A stretch of DNA of 45,095 nucleotides from Candidatus Nanopelagicaceae bacterium (GTDB taxonomy: Bacteria; Actinomycetota; Actinomycetes; Nanopelagicales; Nanopelagicaceae), in the NCBI GenBank assembly GCA_947490625.1, contig CANLHC010000002.1, forward strand, positions 1 to 45,095, given 5' to 3'. The first letter of the stretch is position 1. Every line of letters starts with the position of its first letter. The notes beneath the pieces were generated by a model. It had not been told where the DNA came from. It saw only the letters and a list, made by a program, of their open reading frames with translations, and searched no databases. The position numbers and the translations under genes are program-made. Shown here piece by piece: positions 19,496 to 28,703 of this stretch.

Positions 19496-20497
19496 ATGGA
19501 ATATAGACGCCTTGGCAGTACCGGAATGTACGTATCAGAAATTTCTTATGGAAACTGGATCACCCATGGTTCCCAAGTTGAGCAAGATGCCGCCATTAAA
19601 TGCGTTAAGACAGCCCTCGATGTAGGTATCACGACTTTTGATACGGCAGATGCTTATGCCGGCACTAGGGCCGAGACTGTTCTAGGAAAAGCTCTCAAAG
19701 GTGTTCGGCGCGAATCATATGAGCTTTTTACTAAGGTCTACTGGCCAACAGGAGATGGAAAGAACGACCGCGGACTCTCACGTAAGCACATCATGGAATC
19801 CTGCCATGCCTCGCTCAAGCGACTGAATGTGGAGAATATCGATCTTTATCAGATGCACCGATTCGATGTGGAAACACCGCTCGAGGAATCACTGCAAGCC
19901 TTTGAAGATCTCATTCGTCAAGGAAAAGTTAACTACATTGGATTTTCGGAATGGACGGCCGGTCAGATTTCCGCAGCACTAAAAATCCAAGATCAACGTG
20001 GCTTCTCTCGCTTTGTTTCAAGCCAGCCGCAATATTCAGCACTATGGCGAATTATTGAAGCGGAAGTGGTCCCACTATCTCGCAAGGAAGGTATAGGACA
20101 GATTGTGTGGTCCCCGGTAACCCAAGGAGTTCTCACAGGAAAGTACAAGCCAGGTGGAAAACTTCCAGCGGGATCTCGTGCCACAGATAAGAAGAGTGGC
20201 GCAGGAATGATCTCTCGCTGGATGCGCGATGATGTTTTGGAAGCCGTTCAAAAGCTTGCACCTATTGCAGATTCAGTAGGGCTCACAATGTCGCAACTCG
20301 CTATCGCCTGGGTCTTGCAAAATGACAACGTCTCTTCAGCGATTATGGGTGCAACAAAGCCTTCTCAGGTAAAGGAAAACGTGAAGGCCGCTGGAGTAAA
20401 GCTGGACACATCGGTAATGAGTGCTATTGATAAGGCTCTTGGCTCGCTTCCAGAACGCGACCCAAAACTTACGACCAGTCCACAATCACGTCCGTAG
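19496..20497 (+). CDS. Aldo/keto reductase
   Basis: MEYRRLGSTGMYVSEISYGNW, TFDTADAYAGTRAETVLGKAL, IDLYQMHRFD, GQIVWSPVTQGVLTGKY. Confidence 0.95.
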   Translation: MEYRRLGSTGMYVSEISYGNWITHGSQVEQDAAIKCVKTALDVGITTFDTADAYAGTRAETVLGKALKGVRRESYELFTKVYWPTGDGKNDRGLSRKHIMESCHASLKRLNVENIDLYQMHRFDVETPLEESLQAFEDLIRQGKVNYIGFSEWTAGQISAALKIQDQRGFSRFVSSQPQYSALWRIIEAEVVPLSRKEGIGQIVWSPVTQGVLTGKYKPGGKLPAGSRATDKKSGAGMISRWMRDDVLEAVQKLAPIADSVGLTMSQLAIAWVLQNDNVSSAIMGATKPSQVKENVKAAGVKLDTSVMSAIDKALGSLPERDPKLTTSPQSRP

Positions 20498-20509
20498 AAG
20501 GCGATCTAC

Positions 20510-22546
20510 ATGGCTGAGAATATCTTTTTAAAGAGAAGCGTCCTTGAGTACGAACTTCCTGATTTTCGCCAGCTGGAAGAAGAACACTATCTAGACGGTT
20601 TTTACAAAGGAACAGCAGCGCAGCTAGAAGAAGTCGAAGCAATCATTGCTTCAGGTGAGCCAACTTTTGAAAACACTATTGTCGCGCTTGAAAAAAGTGG
20701 GCAGATTTTATCGAGGATGCTCAATGTCTTCTATAACAAATCATCCAGTGATACCAATGACGCACTAGATGCGATTGAAGAAGAAATCGCTCCCAAGTTG
20801 TCGGCACACCAAGACGCAATTTCTCTCAATCCCGCGCTCTTTTCTCGGATTAAGGCTTTGTACGATAAGCGGGATTCGCTAGCTCTCTCATCAGAAGACG
20901 CATGGTTGCTGGAAAAGTACTACCGAGATTTTGTCTATGCCGGTGCTCACCTGAAGCAGGAGCAACGAGCTGAGTTGACCAAAATTAACGAGCGGCTTTC
21001 GTCGTTAGAGACGCAGTTTTCTAAGAACTTATTGACTGACACTAATGAGAGCGCATTAATTGTTGATTCAATTGCTGAACTGGCAGGGCTATCCGCAGGA
21101 GAGATCGAGGCGGCCGCTGATGCGGCCAAGGCTCGTGGACTAAAGGGAAAATTCCTCCTAGCGATGGTGAATTTTAGTGGTAACCCGATGCTGGAAAGTC
21201 TTGAGGTTCGTTCTACGCGCGAACGCATCATGAAGGCATCTTTACTTCGCGGCAATCGTGACAATGATTCTGACACCAAGAAAATCATTGTGGAGATGGC
21301 CAAGCTTCGTGCAATACGCGCACAGCTCTTTGGAAAGAAGACACACGCCGAATACATCATCGCTGAGCAGACTGCTGGAAGTGTAGAAAATGTTCATGCA
21401 ATGCTGCGCAAGATCGCACCAGCTGCGGTACGCAACGCTCGCGCTGAGGGTGCTGATATTCAAGCGATGATCAAAGATTCTGGTGAAAACTTTGACCTAG
21501 CTAGCTGGGATTGGGATTTCTACACAGAGAAGGTCCGCAAGGCTAAACACAATATCGATTCAAGCGCCATGCGTCCGTACTTTGAATTAGAGCGAGTACT
21601 CAGCGATGGCGTCTTCTTTGCAGCCAATAAACTCTTTGGTATCTCGTTTAAGGAACGCCCGGACTTAGTCACCTATCACCCAGAAGCACGCGCCTTTGAA
21701 GTGTTCAATGAAGATGGCAGCAAACTCGGGCTCTTTATTGGAGACTTCTACACACGAGACTCAAAGCGCGGTGGCGCATGGATGAATAATCTTGTCGATC
21801 AGAATTTTCTTCTTGGTCAGTTGCCGGTCGTAGTAAATAACCTCAACATTCCTAAGCCAGCGGCAGGACAGCCGACACTGCTTACCTACGACGAAATCGT
21901 TACCTTGTTCCACGAGTTCGGGCATGCACTCCATGGGCTTCTCTCTCGCGTTACCTATCCGCGCGTATCAGGAACAAATGTTCAGCGAGATTTCGTAGAA
22001 TTCCCTTCACAAGTAAATGAGATGTGGATCCTGTGGCCAGAAGTCGTCTCCAACTACGCCAAGCATCATGAGACGGGAGAAGTACTTCCGCAAGATCTCA
22101 TTGATCGCCTCAAAGGTGCATCAACTTTCAATGAAGGTCACGCAACAACGAGTTACCTCGCAGCGTCAATCCTTGACTTAGCGTGGCACTCCTTAGAAGC
22201 CGGAGAGGATGTTTCAGATGTTGTGGCATTCGAAGAACAAGCGATAAAAGATTACGGACTTGATTATCACGCGGTGCCAACTCGTTATCGCAGCACCTAT
22301 TTCTCTCACATCTTCGGTGGCGGATATTCAGCTGGGTATTACGGTTACATCTGGAGTGAAGTTCTTGATGCCGAATCAGTGCAATGGTTTAAGGATAATG
22401 GTGGGTTGACTCGCACAAATGGTGATCACTTCCGCAAAGAGCTGCTCAGTCGTGGTGGTTCAATTGATTCAATGACTATGTTCAAGAATTTCCGTGGGCG
22501 TGAAGCGACGATCACGCCTCTTCTTAAGCGCCGTGGGCTGGAGTAA
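20510..22546 (+). CDS. M3-family metallopeptidase (peptidyl-dipeptidase Dcp-like)
   Basis: Zinc motif TLFHEFGHALHGLLS; FVEFPSQVNEMW; YSAGYYGYIWSEVLDAE. Confidence 0.95.
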   Translation: MAENIFLKRSVLEYELPDFRQLEEEHYLDGFYKGTAAQLEEVEAIIASGEPTFENTIVALEKSGQILSRMLNVFYNKSSSDTNDALDAIEEEIAPKLSAHQDAISLNPALFSRIKALYDKRDSLALSSEDAWLLEKYYRDFVYAGAHLKQEQRAELTKINERLSSLETQFSKNLLTDTNESALIVDSIAELAGLSAGEIEAAADAAKARGLKGKFLLAMVNFSGNPMLESLEVRSTRERIMKASLLRGNRDNDSDTKKIIVEMAKLRAIRAQLFGKKTHAEYIIAEQTAGSVENVHAMLRKIAPAAVRNARAEGADIQAMIKDSGENFDLASWDWDFYTEKVRKAKHNIDSSAMRPYFELERVLSDGVFFAANKLFGISFKERPDLVTYHPEARAFEVFNEDGSKLGLFIGDFYTRDSKRGGAWMNNLVDQNFLLGQLPVVVNNLNIPKPAAGQPTLLTYDEIVTLFHEFGHALHGLLSRVTYPRVSGTNVQRDFVEFPSQVNEMWILWPEVVSNYAKHHETGEVLPQDLIDRLKGASTFNEGHATTSYLAASILDLAWHSLEAGEDVSDVVAFEEQAIKDYGLDYHAVPTRYRSTYFSHIFGGGYSAGYYGYIWSEVLDAESVQWFKDNGGLTRTNGDHFRKELLSRGGSIDSMTMFKNFRGREATITPLLKRRGLE

Positions 22547-23033
22547 TAGTGTCAATAAACCCGTCGACGGCAGACTCGATCATCTTTAACACCTTTTCGT
22601 AGGCACCTTCAGGTTGGTTGTAAGGATCCGGAACTTCGAGCTGGTGGTATTGACTCGATAACGGATCTATCTCTTGCAGCTCAGGATCAAAGCTTCGGAG
22701 GTAGAAAACCTTCTTCGCTTCTTCTTGACTCGGGGCTATGGAAATCACGTTTTCGAAGTTGCTTGAATCCATTACTAATATGTAATCATTGACGAAAAAA
22801 TCGTTGACTTTAAACTGTGACACTTCGTGGTGATGAACGTATCCAGCCTTTTCCCAAACTTTCTTTGATGTTGGATGCGGACCTTGCCCGACATGCCAAC
22901 CGCTCGTTCCTGAACTACTTACGATGATCTCGATGCCAGTTGTTGATCGCGCTTTGCTTGCTAGCACCGCAGCGGCCATGGGGGAGCGACAGATATTTCC
23001 TAAACAGACCATCGCCACGTGAAGAGAAGCCAT
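22524..23033 (-). CDS. Low-molecular-weight protein-tyrosine phosphatase
   Basis: VCLGNICRSPMAAAV (CX5R P-loop) and VPDPYNQPEGAYEKVLKMI. Confidence 0.93.
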   Translation of the reverse strand: MASLHVAMVCLGNICRSPMAAAVLASKARSTTGIEIIVSSSGTSGWHVGQGPHPTSKKVWEKAGYVHHHEVSQFKVNDFFVNDYILVMDSSNFENVISIAPSQEEAKKVFYLRSFDPELQEIDPLSSQYHQLEVPDPYNQPEGAYEKVLKMIESAVDGFIDTITPAHGA

Positions 23034-23065
23034 GACACAAGCCTATTCTCCTTTAGACTCGTCGA

Positions 23066-23848
23066 GTGAATATGGACATCGTTCTCATCGTTTTTCTAGT
23101 GATCACTGTGGTTGGTATCGCCTACCTCGTTAGAAGTATGCGAGCGTTACACCGAAAGCTCAACCGCAATGCCGATCGAACATCTAGAGAGCTAACAACT
23201 CAGACATCGCGAATCAAGGATGAGATTGGCAATGCCTATCATCAAGTAGAAGCGATTGAGCAGCTTCTTCCACTACTCAAGCTAAAAGCTCCCTTGCCAC
23301 CATCGCGCGGATGGGCAGCTTCACCGGACTTTCTTCTATCACTTGCCCATCTGACACAAAAGATTCGACCAAGATTGGCGGTTGAACTTGGTTCGGGGAC
23401 ATCAACGCTAGTACTAGCAAAGTCTGGCGCGAGGAAAGTCATCAGCCTTGACCATTCCCATGAATTTGGAAGTCAGACAAGAGAGATGCTTTCAAGCCAC
23501 GGAGTTCGTGGAGTTGAGATTCGAATTAACGAATTAGAGACGTATCCCAAGGGTTACAAGTGGTATGCCAAATCATCATTTAAAGGATTGGCAAAGATTG
23601 ATCTTCTGGTTATCGATGGGCCTCCGAGTTCGACAAATGCCGATGCGAGATATCCGGCGCTAGAGCATTTGATTCCGTTGCTCTCGCCGAAGGCAACAAT
23701 TGTTCTCGATGATGTTTTCCGCGAAGAAGAGCGCAAGCTGGCAGATGCCATCGTTGCCGCACTTCCGGGTCACATGTTGAGAATTCTTTCGCATGAAAAG
23801 GGTACGGCGGTTATCTCTCCTTCCTCAGGAAAAAGAGTTTTCTCATGA
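23066..23848 (+). CDS. Membrane-anchored class I SAM-dependent methyltransferase-like protein
   Basis: N-terminal TM and coiled-coil-like segment; LAVELGSGTSTLVLAKSGARKVISLDHS, LLVIDGPPSS, IVLDDVFREEE; GTG start. Confidence 0.82.
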   Translation: MNMDIVLIVFLVITVVGIAYLVRSMRALHRKLNRNADRTSRELTTQTSRIKDEIGNAYHQVEAIEQLLPLLKLKAPLPPSRGWAASPDFLLSLAHLTQKIRPRLAVELGSGTSTLVLAKSGARKVISLDHSHEFGSQTREMLSSHGVRGVEIRINELETYPKGYKWYAKSSFKGLAKIDLLVIDGPPSSTNADARYPALEHLIPLLSPKATIVLDDVFREEERKLADAIVAALPGHMLRILSHEKGTAVISPSSGKRVFS

Positions 23849-24825
23849 GTTCTTTCTTCGACCTGTCCCAGGATTTGCAGATAAAGCAACTGGAGCTCTT
23901 TGCCACTGAAATTCTTAAACACTATCCGATCGAGGTAGCGTCAGCAGTTTCTATAAATTACGAATACAACGCGACGCTGAAGATAGAAGCGACAAATGGG
24001 CAATTGTTTGCCCTTCGGATCAACATCAACTCACCACGGACACCAGAGAATCTGAAAGCTGAAATAGCGTGGGTTCGCTCACTAGCCGAAGACGCTCGCG
24101 TGGTGGTACCTGAGCCAATTGCGAATAATGATGGAAATTTTTATACATCGATCTTTCACGAGGCTTCGCAACGCACCTTGCACTGCGTTCTCTATTCGTG
24201 GCTATTCGGGGCAGAACTCGGTGATGAACCCACGGTAGAACAATTACACGCTTTAGGAGCCGCTATGGCCACTATGCATCTTGCTTCAAAGGACTTCTCT
24301 TGCCCTTCTGGATCAACGCTTCCTTCATTTATCGATCCATTGTGGGAGACCGAAGATTATCTTTTGAGCGAAAAAAGTGTCCTCGATTCACCAACACGCA
24401 AAGTAATTTCAGAAGCGATGGATGTGATCAGAAGCGAAACCGTGAGGTTATTCTCTGAAAATAAGCCACAAATCATTCATGCGGACTTACACGGCTGGAA
24501 TGTTATGTGGAACAACGGATCTCTGTCCGTCTTCGATTTTGACGATTGTGGCATCGGATTACCCTTACAAGATTTAGCAACCGCGATTTACTATCTAGAT
24601 ACACCAGAGCAGGACGCTGCGCTCAAAGAGGGGTATGCATCGATCGCGCCGCTACCCCAGTACAGCCAGCAGGAGATGGAGATGCTCTTGTTGCAACGTC
24701 GTATCGTTCTACTGAATTATCTCTACGAAACTTCAAATCTTGAACATCGATCGATGATTCCGGAATACCAGGAAGAAACTCTCAGGCGAATTGGAGTTTT
24801 TCAAAAATCGGTTGAGAACAAGTAG
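23845..24825 (+). CDS. Aminoglycoside phosphotransferase-fold kinase (SrkA/homoserine kinase type II-like)
   Basis: IIHADLHGWNVMWNNGSLSVFDFDDCGIGLPLQDLATAIYYL; ATGA overlap with previous gene. Confidence 0.88.
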   Translation: MSSFFDLSQDLQIKQLELFATEILKHYPIEVASAVSINYEYNATLKIEATNGQLFALRININSPRTPENLKAEIAWVRSLAEDARVVVPEPIANNDGNFYTSIFHEASQRTLHCVLYSWLFGAELGDEPTVEQLHALGAAMATMHLASKDFSCPSGSTLPSFIDPLWETEDYLLSEKSVLDSPTRKVISEAMDVIRSETVRLFSENKPQIIHADLHGWNVMWNNGSLSVFDFDDCGIGLPLQDLATAIYYLDTPEQDAALKEGYASIAPLPQYSQQEMEMLLLQRRIVLLNYLYETSNLEHRSMIPEYQEETLRRIGVFQKSVENK

Positions 24826-24899
24826 CGGCTTGAGAGCACCTCAGCCGAGCTTTGCGCCAAGGTCTACCTATTTGCATAGGGTCTCGTTACAATCTCACA

Positions 24900-25460
24900 G
24901 TGATATTTAAGAACATCTTTGTTCTGAGTCCTGGTCGATCCGGATCCAAATCCTTCGTAGAGGCGACCTCCCACCTGACCAACTACAGCTCGGCTCATGA
25001 ATCTCGGGCAGCGCGATTAGGCGATGAGAGATTTAATTTTCCGCAATTCCATATTGAAGCCGATAATCGATTGATTTGGTTTCACGGCGAGATGTCTAAG
25101 AGATTCAGCGGTGATGATGTTCTGTACATCCATCTTAAGAGAGATTTTGATGACACCGTGGATAGTTTTTTACATCGTTTACGAAATAGTAATTATCGAT
25201 CTTCTATCATGACTGCCTTCTCTCACGGAATCCTGATGAAGCCAAAAGACTGGAAAGAGGAAGAAGAGCCGAAACTTGCTCAATTTTACGTTGAAACAAT
25301 TCACTCAAATATCTCGGATTTCTTATCGAATAAAAAGCATTTGGTAGTCCACCTTCAAGATGGTGGTGAATCTTTCGACGCATTTTTAGATGCAATTGAC
25401 GCTGAGGGAGATTTGCAGATGGCGCGCGAAACATGGAAGCAGATACATAACGCCCGATAG
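24900..25460 (+). CDS. Sulfotransferase-like protein
   Basis: N-terminal FVLSPGRSGSKSF resembles 5'-PSB loop; YIHLKRDFDDTVDSFLHRL resembles 3'-PB; TACAAT 6 nt upstream supports GTG start at 24900. Confidence 0.65.
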   Translation: MIFKNIFVLSPGRSGSKSFVEATSHLTNYSSAHESRAARLGDERFNFPQFHIEADNRLIWFHGEMSKRFSGDDVLYIHLKRDFDDTVDSFLHRLRNSNYRSSIMTAFSHGILMKPKDWKEEEEPKLAQFYVETIHSNISDFLSNKKHLVVHLQDGGESFDAFLDAIDAEGDLQMARETWKQIHNAR

Positions 25461-25499
25461 TAAGAAACTTTTCCACTGCCTAACTAAGGATGAAGTCCC

Positions 25500-26102
25500 C
25501 TAGAAGTCGTAAAAAGCCAGGGTGATTGCGATTGAGAACATAACTACAGCAATTACTGAATCAAGAATCTTCCAGAAAATTGACTTTGACATAAATCGTG
25601 AAGCGGCTCGTGCTCCAAAACCAATTGCAGTAAACCAGACCAGACTCGCGAAAGCACCCCCGATAGCGAAGAACCAGCGATCGCCCTCGAACTGATTAGC
25701 AATGCTTCCAAGAAGAATGACTGTATCTAGATATACGTGAGGATTGAGAAAAGTGAGTGAAAGACAAATACCGATTACCTTTACTTTGCTCATGGAAGAG
25801 CCTTCGCCAGCGTTCAAGCTTTGATTCTTGAAAGCTGAGCGAATACTTTTGATTCCAAACCACGTCAGGTAGATCACTCCAAACCAACGAATAAATTCAA
25901 GCAGTGAAGGTTGGCTCTGGATCAGGGTTCCGAGCCCGCCGGTACCCAAGAAGATAAGTGCAGCATCTGAGATTGCACAGATTCCGACAACTAGCAGAAC
26001 ATGGTGGCGCGTCAAGCCTTGACGAATAACAAATGCATTTTGTGCGCCAATTGCAATGATGAGCGAGAGTCCTGTGAGAAATCCCGGAAGCAATGCAAGC
26101 AT
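25500..26102 (-). CDS. LysE/ArgO-family amino acid exporter
   Basis: GLSLIIAIGAQNAFVIRQGLTRHH, LTFLNPHVYLDTVILLGSI; TACAGT 6 nt upstream of MLALLPG start. Confidence 0.93.
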   Translation of the reverse strand: MLALLPGFLTGLSLIIAIGAQNAFVIRQGLTRHHVLLVVGICAISDAALIFLGTGGLGTLIQSQPSLLEFIRWFGVIYLTWFGIKSIRSAFKNQSLNAGEGSSMSKVKVIGICLSLTFLNPHVYLDTVILLGSIANQFEGDRWFFAIGGAFASLVWFTAIGFGARAASRFMSKSIFWKILDSVIAVVMFSIAITLAFYDF

Positions 26103-26133
26103 GCAGGAACTGTACAAGAGAGAGATCTATACG

Positions 26134-26205
26134 TGGACGATACTGGGATCGAACCAGTGACCCCCACAATGTCAATGTGGTGCTCTACCGCTGAGCCAAT
26201 CGTCC
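26134..26205 (-). tRNA. tRNA-Val (GAC), CCA not encoded
   Basis: Minus strand ggacgat...cacattGACattgtg...ggttcgatcc...atcgtcca folds as a cloverleaf with GAC anticodon. Confidence 0.96.
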
Positions 26206-26267
26206 TTACGGTGTACTGCCATAATAATGCTGAGAAAGTATATCTGTCGAAAGATCGGGTGTGAAAT

Positions 26268-26621
26268 CTACGCGAGAGTGCGACCGAAGTCGTCCTCAAT
26301 GCGCTCAATGTCGTCTTCGCCGAAGTAGCTTCCTGTCTGTACTTCAGTGAAGATCAATTCGCTCTGACCTGTGTTCTCAATACGGTGGGCTACTCCGATT
26401 GCAATATCTACAGAGGCGCCGCTAGCCACTTCAAAGACGTTGCCATCGAGAGTAATCCGCGCGTGGCCACTGACAATAAACCAATGTTCGGCACGTTGCT
26501 TATGGCGTTGATATGACAATCGCTTACCGGGGAGAACGTAAATATTTTTTACTTGATGAGCAGGCGATGAAGAAAGAACTTCGTAACGACCCCAAGGACG
26601 CACTGACTGATCTTCAGTCAT
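26268..26621 (-). CDS. Cupin, phosphomannose isomerase type II C-terminal-like
   Basis: RPWGRYEVLSSSPAHQVKNIYVLPGKRLSYQRHKQRAEHWFIVSGHARI, GVAHRIENTG. Confidence 0.9.
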   Translation of the reverse strand: MTEDQSVRPWGRYEVLSSSPAHQVKNIYVLPGKRLSYQRHKQRAEHWFIVSGHARITLDGNVFEVASGASVDIAIGVAHRIENTGQSELIFTEVQTGSYFGEDDIERIEDDFGRTLA

Positions 26622-26651
26622 AGCTTGCTTCCCTTCGGTAGTTACATTTCG

Positions 26652-26725
26652 TGGAGGTGGAAACGGGATTTGAACCCGTGTAGAGGGATTTGCAGTCCCT
26701 TGCCTCGCCTCTCGGCCATTCCACC
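26652..26725 (-). tRNA. tRNA-Cys (GCA), 3' CCA encoded
   Basis: Minus strand ggtggaatggccgagaggcgaggcaagggactGCAaatccctctacacgggttcaaatcccgtttccacctcca. Confidence 0.96.
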
Positions 26726-26789
26726 ACGAAAATGTTGTATCTATAGATAGAAGAAGCGCCGTGCATATCGATGAACGGCGCACTATCCG

Positions 26790-26862
26790 AGCGGACGACG
26801 GGGTTCGAACCCGCGACCTGAACCTTGGCAAGGTTCCGCGCTACCAGCTGCGCTACGTCCGC
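26790..26862 (-). tRNA. tRNA-Gly (GCC), CCA not encoded
   Basis: Minus strand gcggacgtagcgcagctggtagcgcggaaccttGCCaaggttcaggtcgcgggttcgaaccccgtcgtccgct. Confidence 0.96.
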
Positions 26863-26939
26863 ATGTTACTGCGGGGGTAAATCTAGCGCAGGCAGGGCCG
26901 TTGCGCCAAAGTGATGGCTTTCCTGCGTAGCCTTACCCC

Positions 26940-27938
26940 ATGTTCGGCCGTGGCTATCAATTCTGGATGGGTAATCGCCTTGCCACAAAGATGAAGAGAT
27001 TCACCAACGATCCCAGCGAACTCGATGACGGCAATTTCTGGGCGGTACTGATTACCTTTGAGGGCGAATACCACTTTGCGCAATTTAAGAATGTAGAGGA
27101 AACACCCTTTCCATCATCGGAGTGGAATGTATTGGAAAGGCCATGGCGCAGTTCTCTGGAAGAGCTCGACTACATGGCATACGTTCACGAAATTCGCCAA
27201 GAGATAGGTCGAGGTGGCGTTTACCAGGTGAACGCCTGTCGTGAACTTTCCCATCTGATCGAAGATAAGAAGAATAAATTAGCGGGCTTGTTCGCACGAT
27301 TGCAGTATGCCAATCCTGCTCCCTTTGCTAGTTATCTCAAGATTCCTGGATATGAAATCGCAAGCGCTTCGCCAGAGCGATTCCTCTCTCGTAACGGGCG
27401 AGAGATTATTGCATCACCGATTAAGGGAACTATTCGTTGGGATCAAGACGATTTTGGCGAAAAAGATAAGGCCGAGAATCTTATGATTGTTGACTTGATG
27501 CGCAATGATTTGAGTCAAATAGCAGTAGATGGAAGCGTTAAAGTCAGCGAACTCTTTCGACGAGAGAAGCATCCTGGACTTACACACCTTGTCTCTGATG
27601 TAAAAGCAGAGATCAAAGATGGAACCTCGTGGAAGGAAATTTTGGCATCCACGGTTCCACCTGGTTCTGTGAGTGGGGCCCCCAAGAGTGCCGCGCTCTC
27701 GATGATTACAAAACATGAACCAACACCGCGTGGCCCATATTGCGGTGCTTTAGGGTGGATTCAAGGAGATCAAGCAGAGTTAGCAGTTGCAATTAGAACC
27801 TTCTGGACCACAGGTGATCAATGGTTACGTTATGGAACAGGCGCCGGAATTACCTGGGGGAGCGAACCTGCTCTTGAGTGGGAAGAGACCCAACTGAAGG
27901 CGCGGACTTTGATTGCAATTGCAGGCGGATCTCTGTGA
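26940..27938 (+). CDS. pabB: Chorismate-binding enzyme, aminodeoxychorismate synthase component I-like
   Basis: GGVYQVNACRELS, ASPERFLSRNGREIIASPIKGTIRW, LMIVDLMRNDLSQIA, TVPPGSVSGAPKSAAL, YCGALGWI. Confidence 0.92.
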   Translation: MFGRGYQFWMGNRLATKMKRFTNDPSELDDGNFWAVLITFEGEYHFAQFKNVEETPFPSSEWNVLERPWRSSLEELDYMAYVHEIRQEIGRGGVYQVNACRELSHLIEDKKNKLAGLFARLQYANPAPFASYLKIPGYEIASASPERFLSRNGREIIASPIKGTIRWDQDDFGEKDKAENLMIVDLMRNDLSQIAVDGSVKVSELFRREKHPGLTHLVSDVKAEIKDGTSWKEILASTVPPGSVSGAPKSAALSMITKHEPTPRGPYCGALGWIQGDQAELAVAIRTFWTTGDQWLRYGTGAGITWGSEPALEWEETQLKARTLIAIAGGSL

Positions 27939-28690
27939 AGATTTGGGTCGATGACGCGCTTGTTGAATCATCACGTGAGTTTATTTCCGCAGATGGTTGG
28001 CCCGTAGGGTCGGGAGTATTTGAAACTATTCGTACCGAAAGTTTCCGCCCACAATTACTCTCTCGCCATATGCGACGGGTTCTCTTGAGCGCTCGTGAAC
28101 TTTCAGTTTCGCTTCCAGATGAAGATCATATTCTTGATGCCATCGACCAGCTGCTCTCTGCTGAACCTCATCCAATAGGTCGGTTGCGTTTATCGTTTTC
28201 AACAAGCCACTTCATTGCAACCCATGAGCTATACAAAGATGATCAGAACTCTATAAAGGTGCGTACTCACCACATCGACAGCCAGGCATCCTCTCGAAAG
28301 CACAAAACCTTTCCATACTCTGACAATCTCCAACTTCTCTCACAAGCCAAGAGTGAGGGTTTCGACGAGGTGATTGTGATCGATTCCTTAGGTCGAGTGA
28401 CTGAAGGTGCGGTAAGCAATTTTGCCTTCAGGATCAAGGGGGAGTGGATAACGCCTCCGATTACATCGGGAATTCTGCCTGGGGTCATTAGGGCGCTAGC
28501 GATCGAAAGGTGCGATGTCGTCGTGCGAGATATTTATGAGCGAGATCTCGGTGATTGCGAAGGCGCTTTTGCGATGAGTTCATTGAAAATCGCAGGGCCG
28601 GTTCATTCTCTCAATAAGAAAGCGCTATCAATCAATAACGATACCGAGCAGATCTGCTCCAAATTACGCGAGCTAGCTAGAACTCTTTAG
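27935..28690 (+). CDS. pabC: Class IV aminotransferase, aminodeoxychorismate lyase-like
   Basis: [52 protein letters not shown] overlap with pabB. Confidence 0.82.
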   Translation: MKIWVDDALVESSREFISADGWPVGSGVFETIRTESFRPQLLSRHMRRVLLSARELSVSLPDEDHILDAIDQLLSAEPHPIGRLRLSFSTSHFIATHELYKDDQNSIKVRTHHIDSQASSRKHKTFPYSDNLQLLSQAKSEGFDEVIVIDSLGRVTEGAVSNFAFRIKGEWITPPITSGILPGVIRALAIERCDVVVRDIYERDLGDCEGAFAMSSLKIAGPVHSLNKKALSINNDTEQICSKLRELARTL

Positions 28691-28703
28691 GTACTCTTAC
28701 CCC

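Noticed and set aside
26012-26308. ORFs 26001..26264 (+), 25897..26175 (-) and 26012..26308 (-)
   Set aside because: They cross tRNA-Val and the lysE 5' end; no recognisable protein features.
26622-26831. N-terminal extension of ORF 26268..26831
   Set aside because: It translates tRNA-Cys and part of tRNA-Gly; the real cupin start is MTEDQSVRPWGRYE at 26621.
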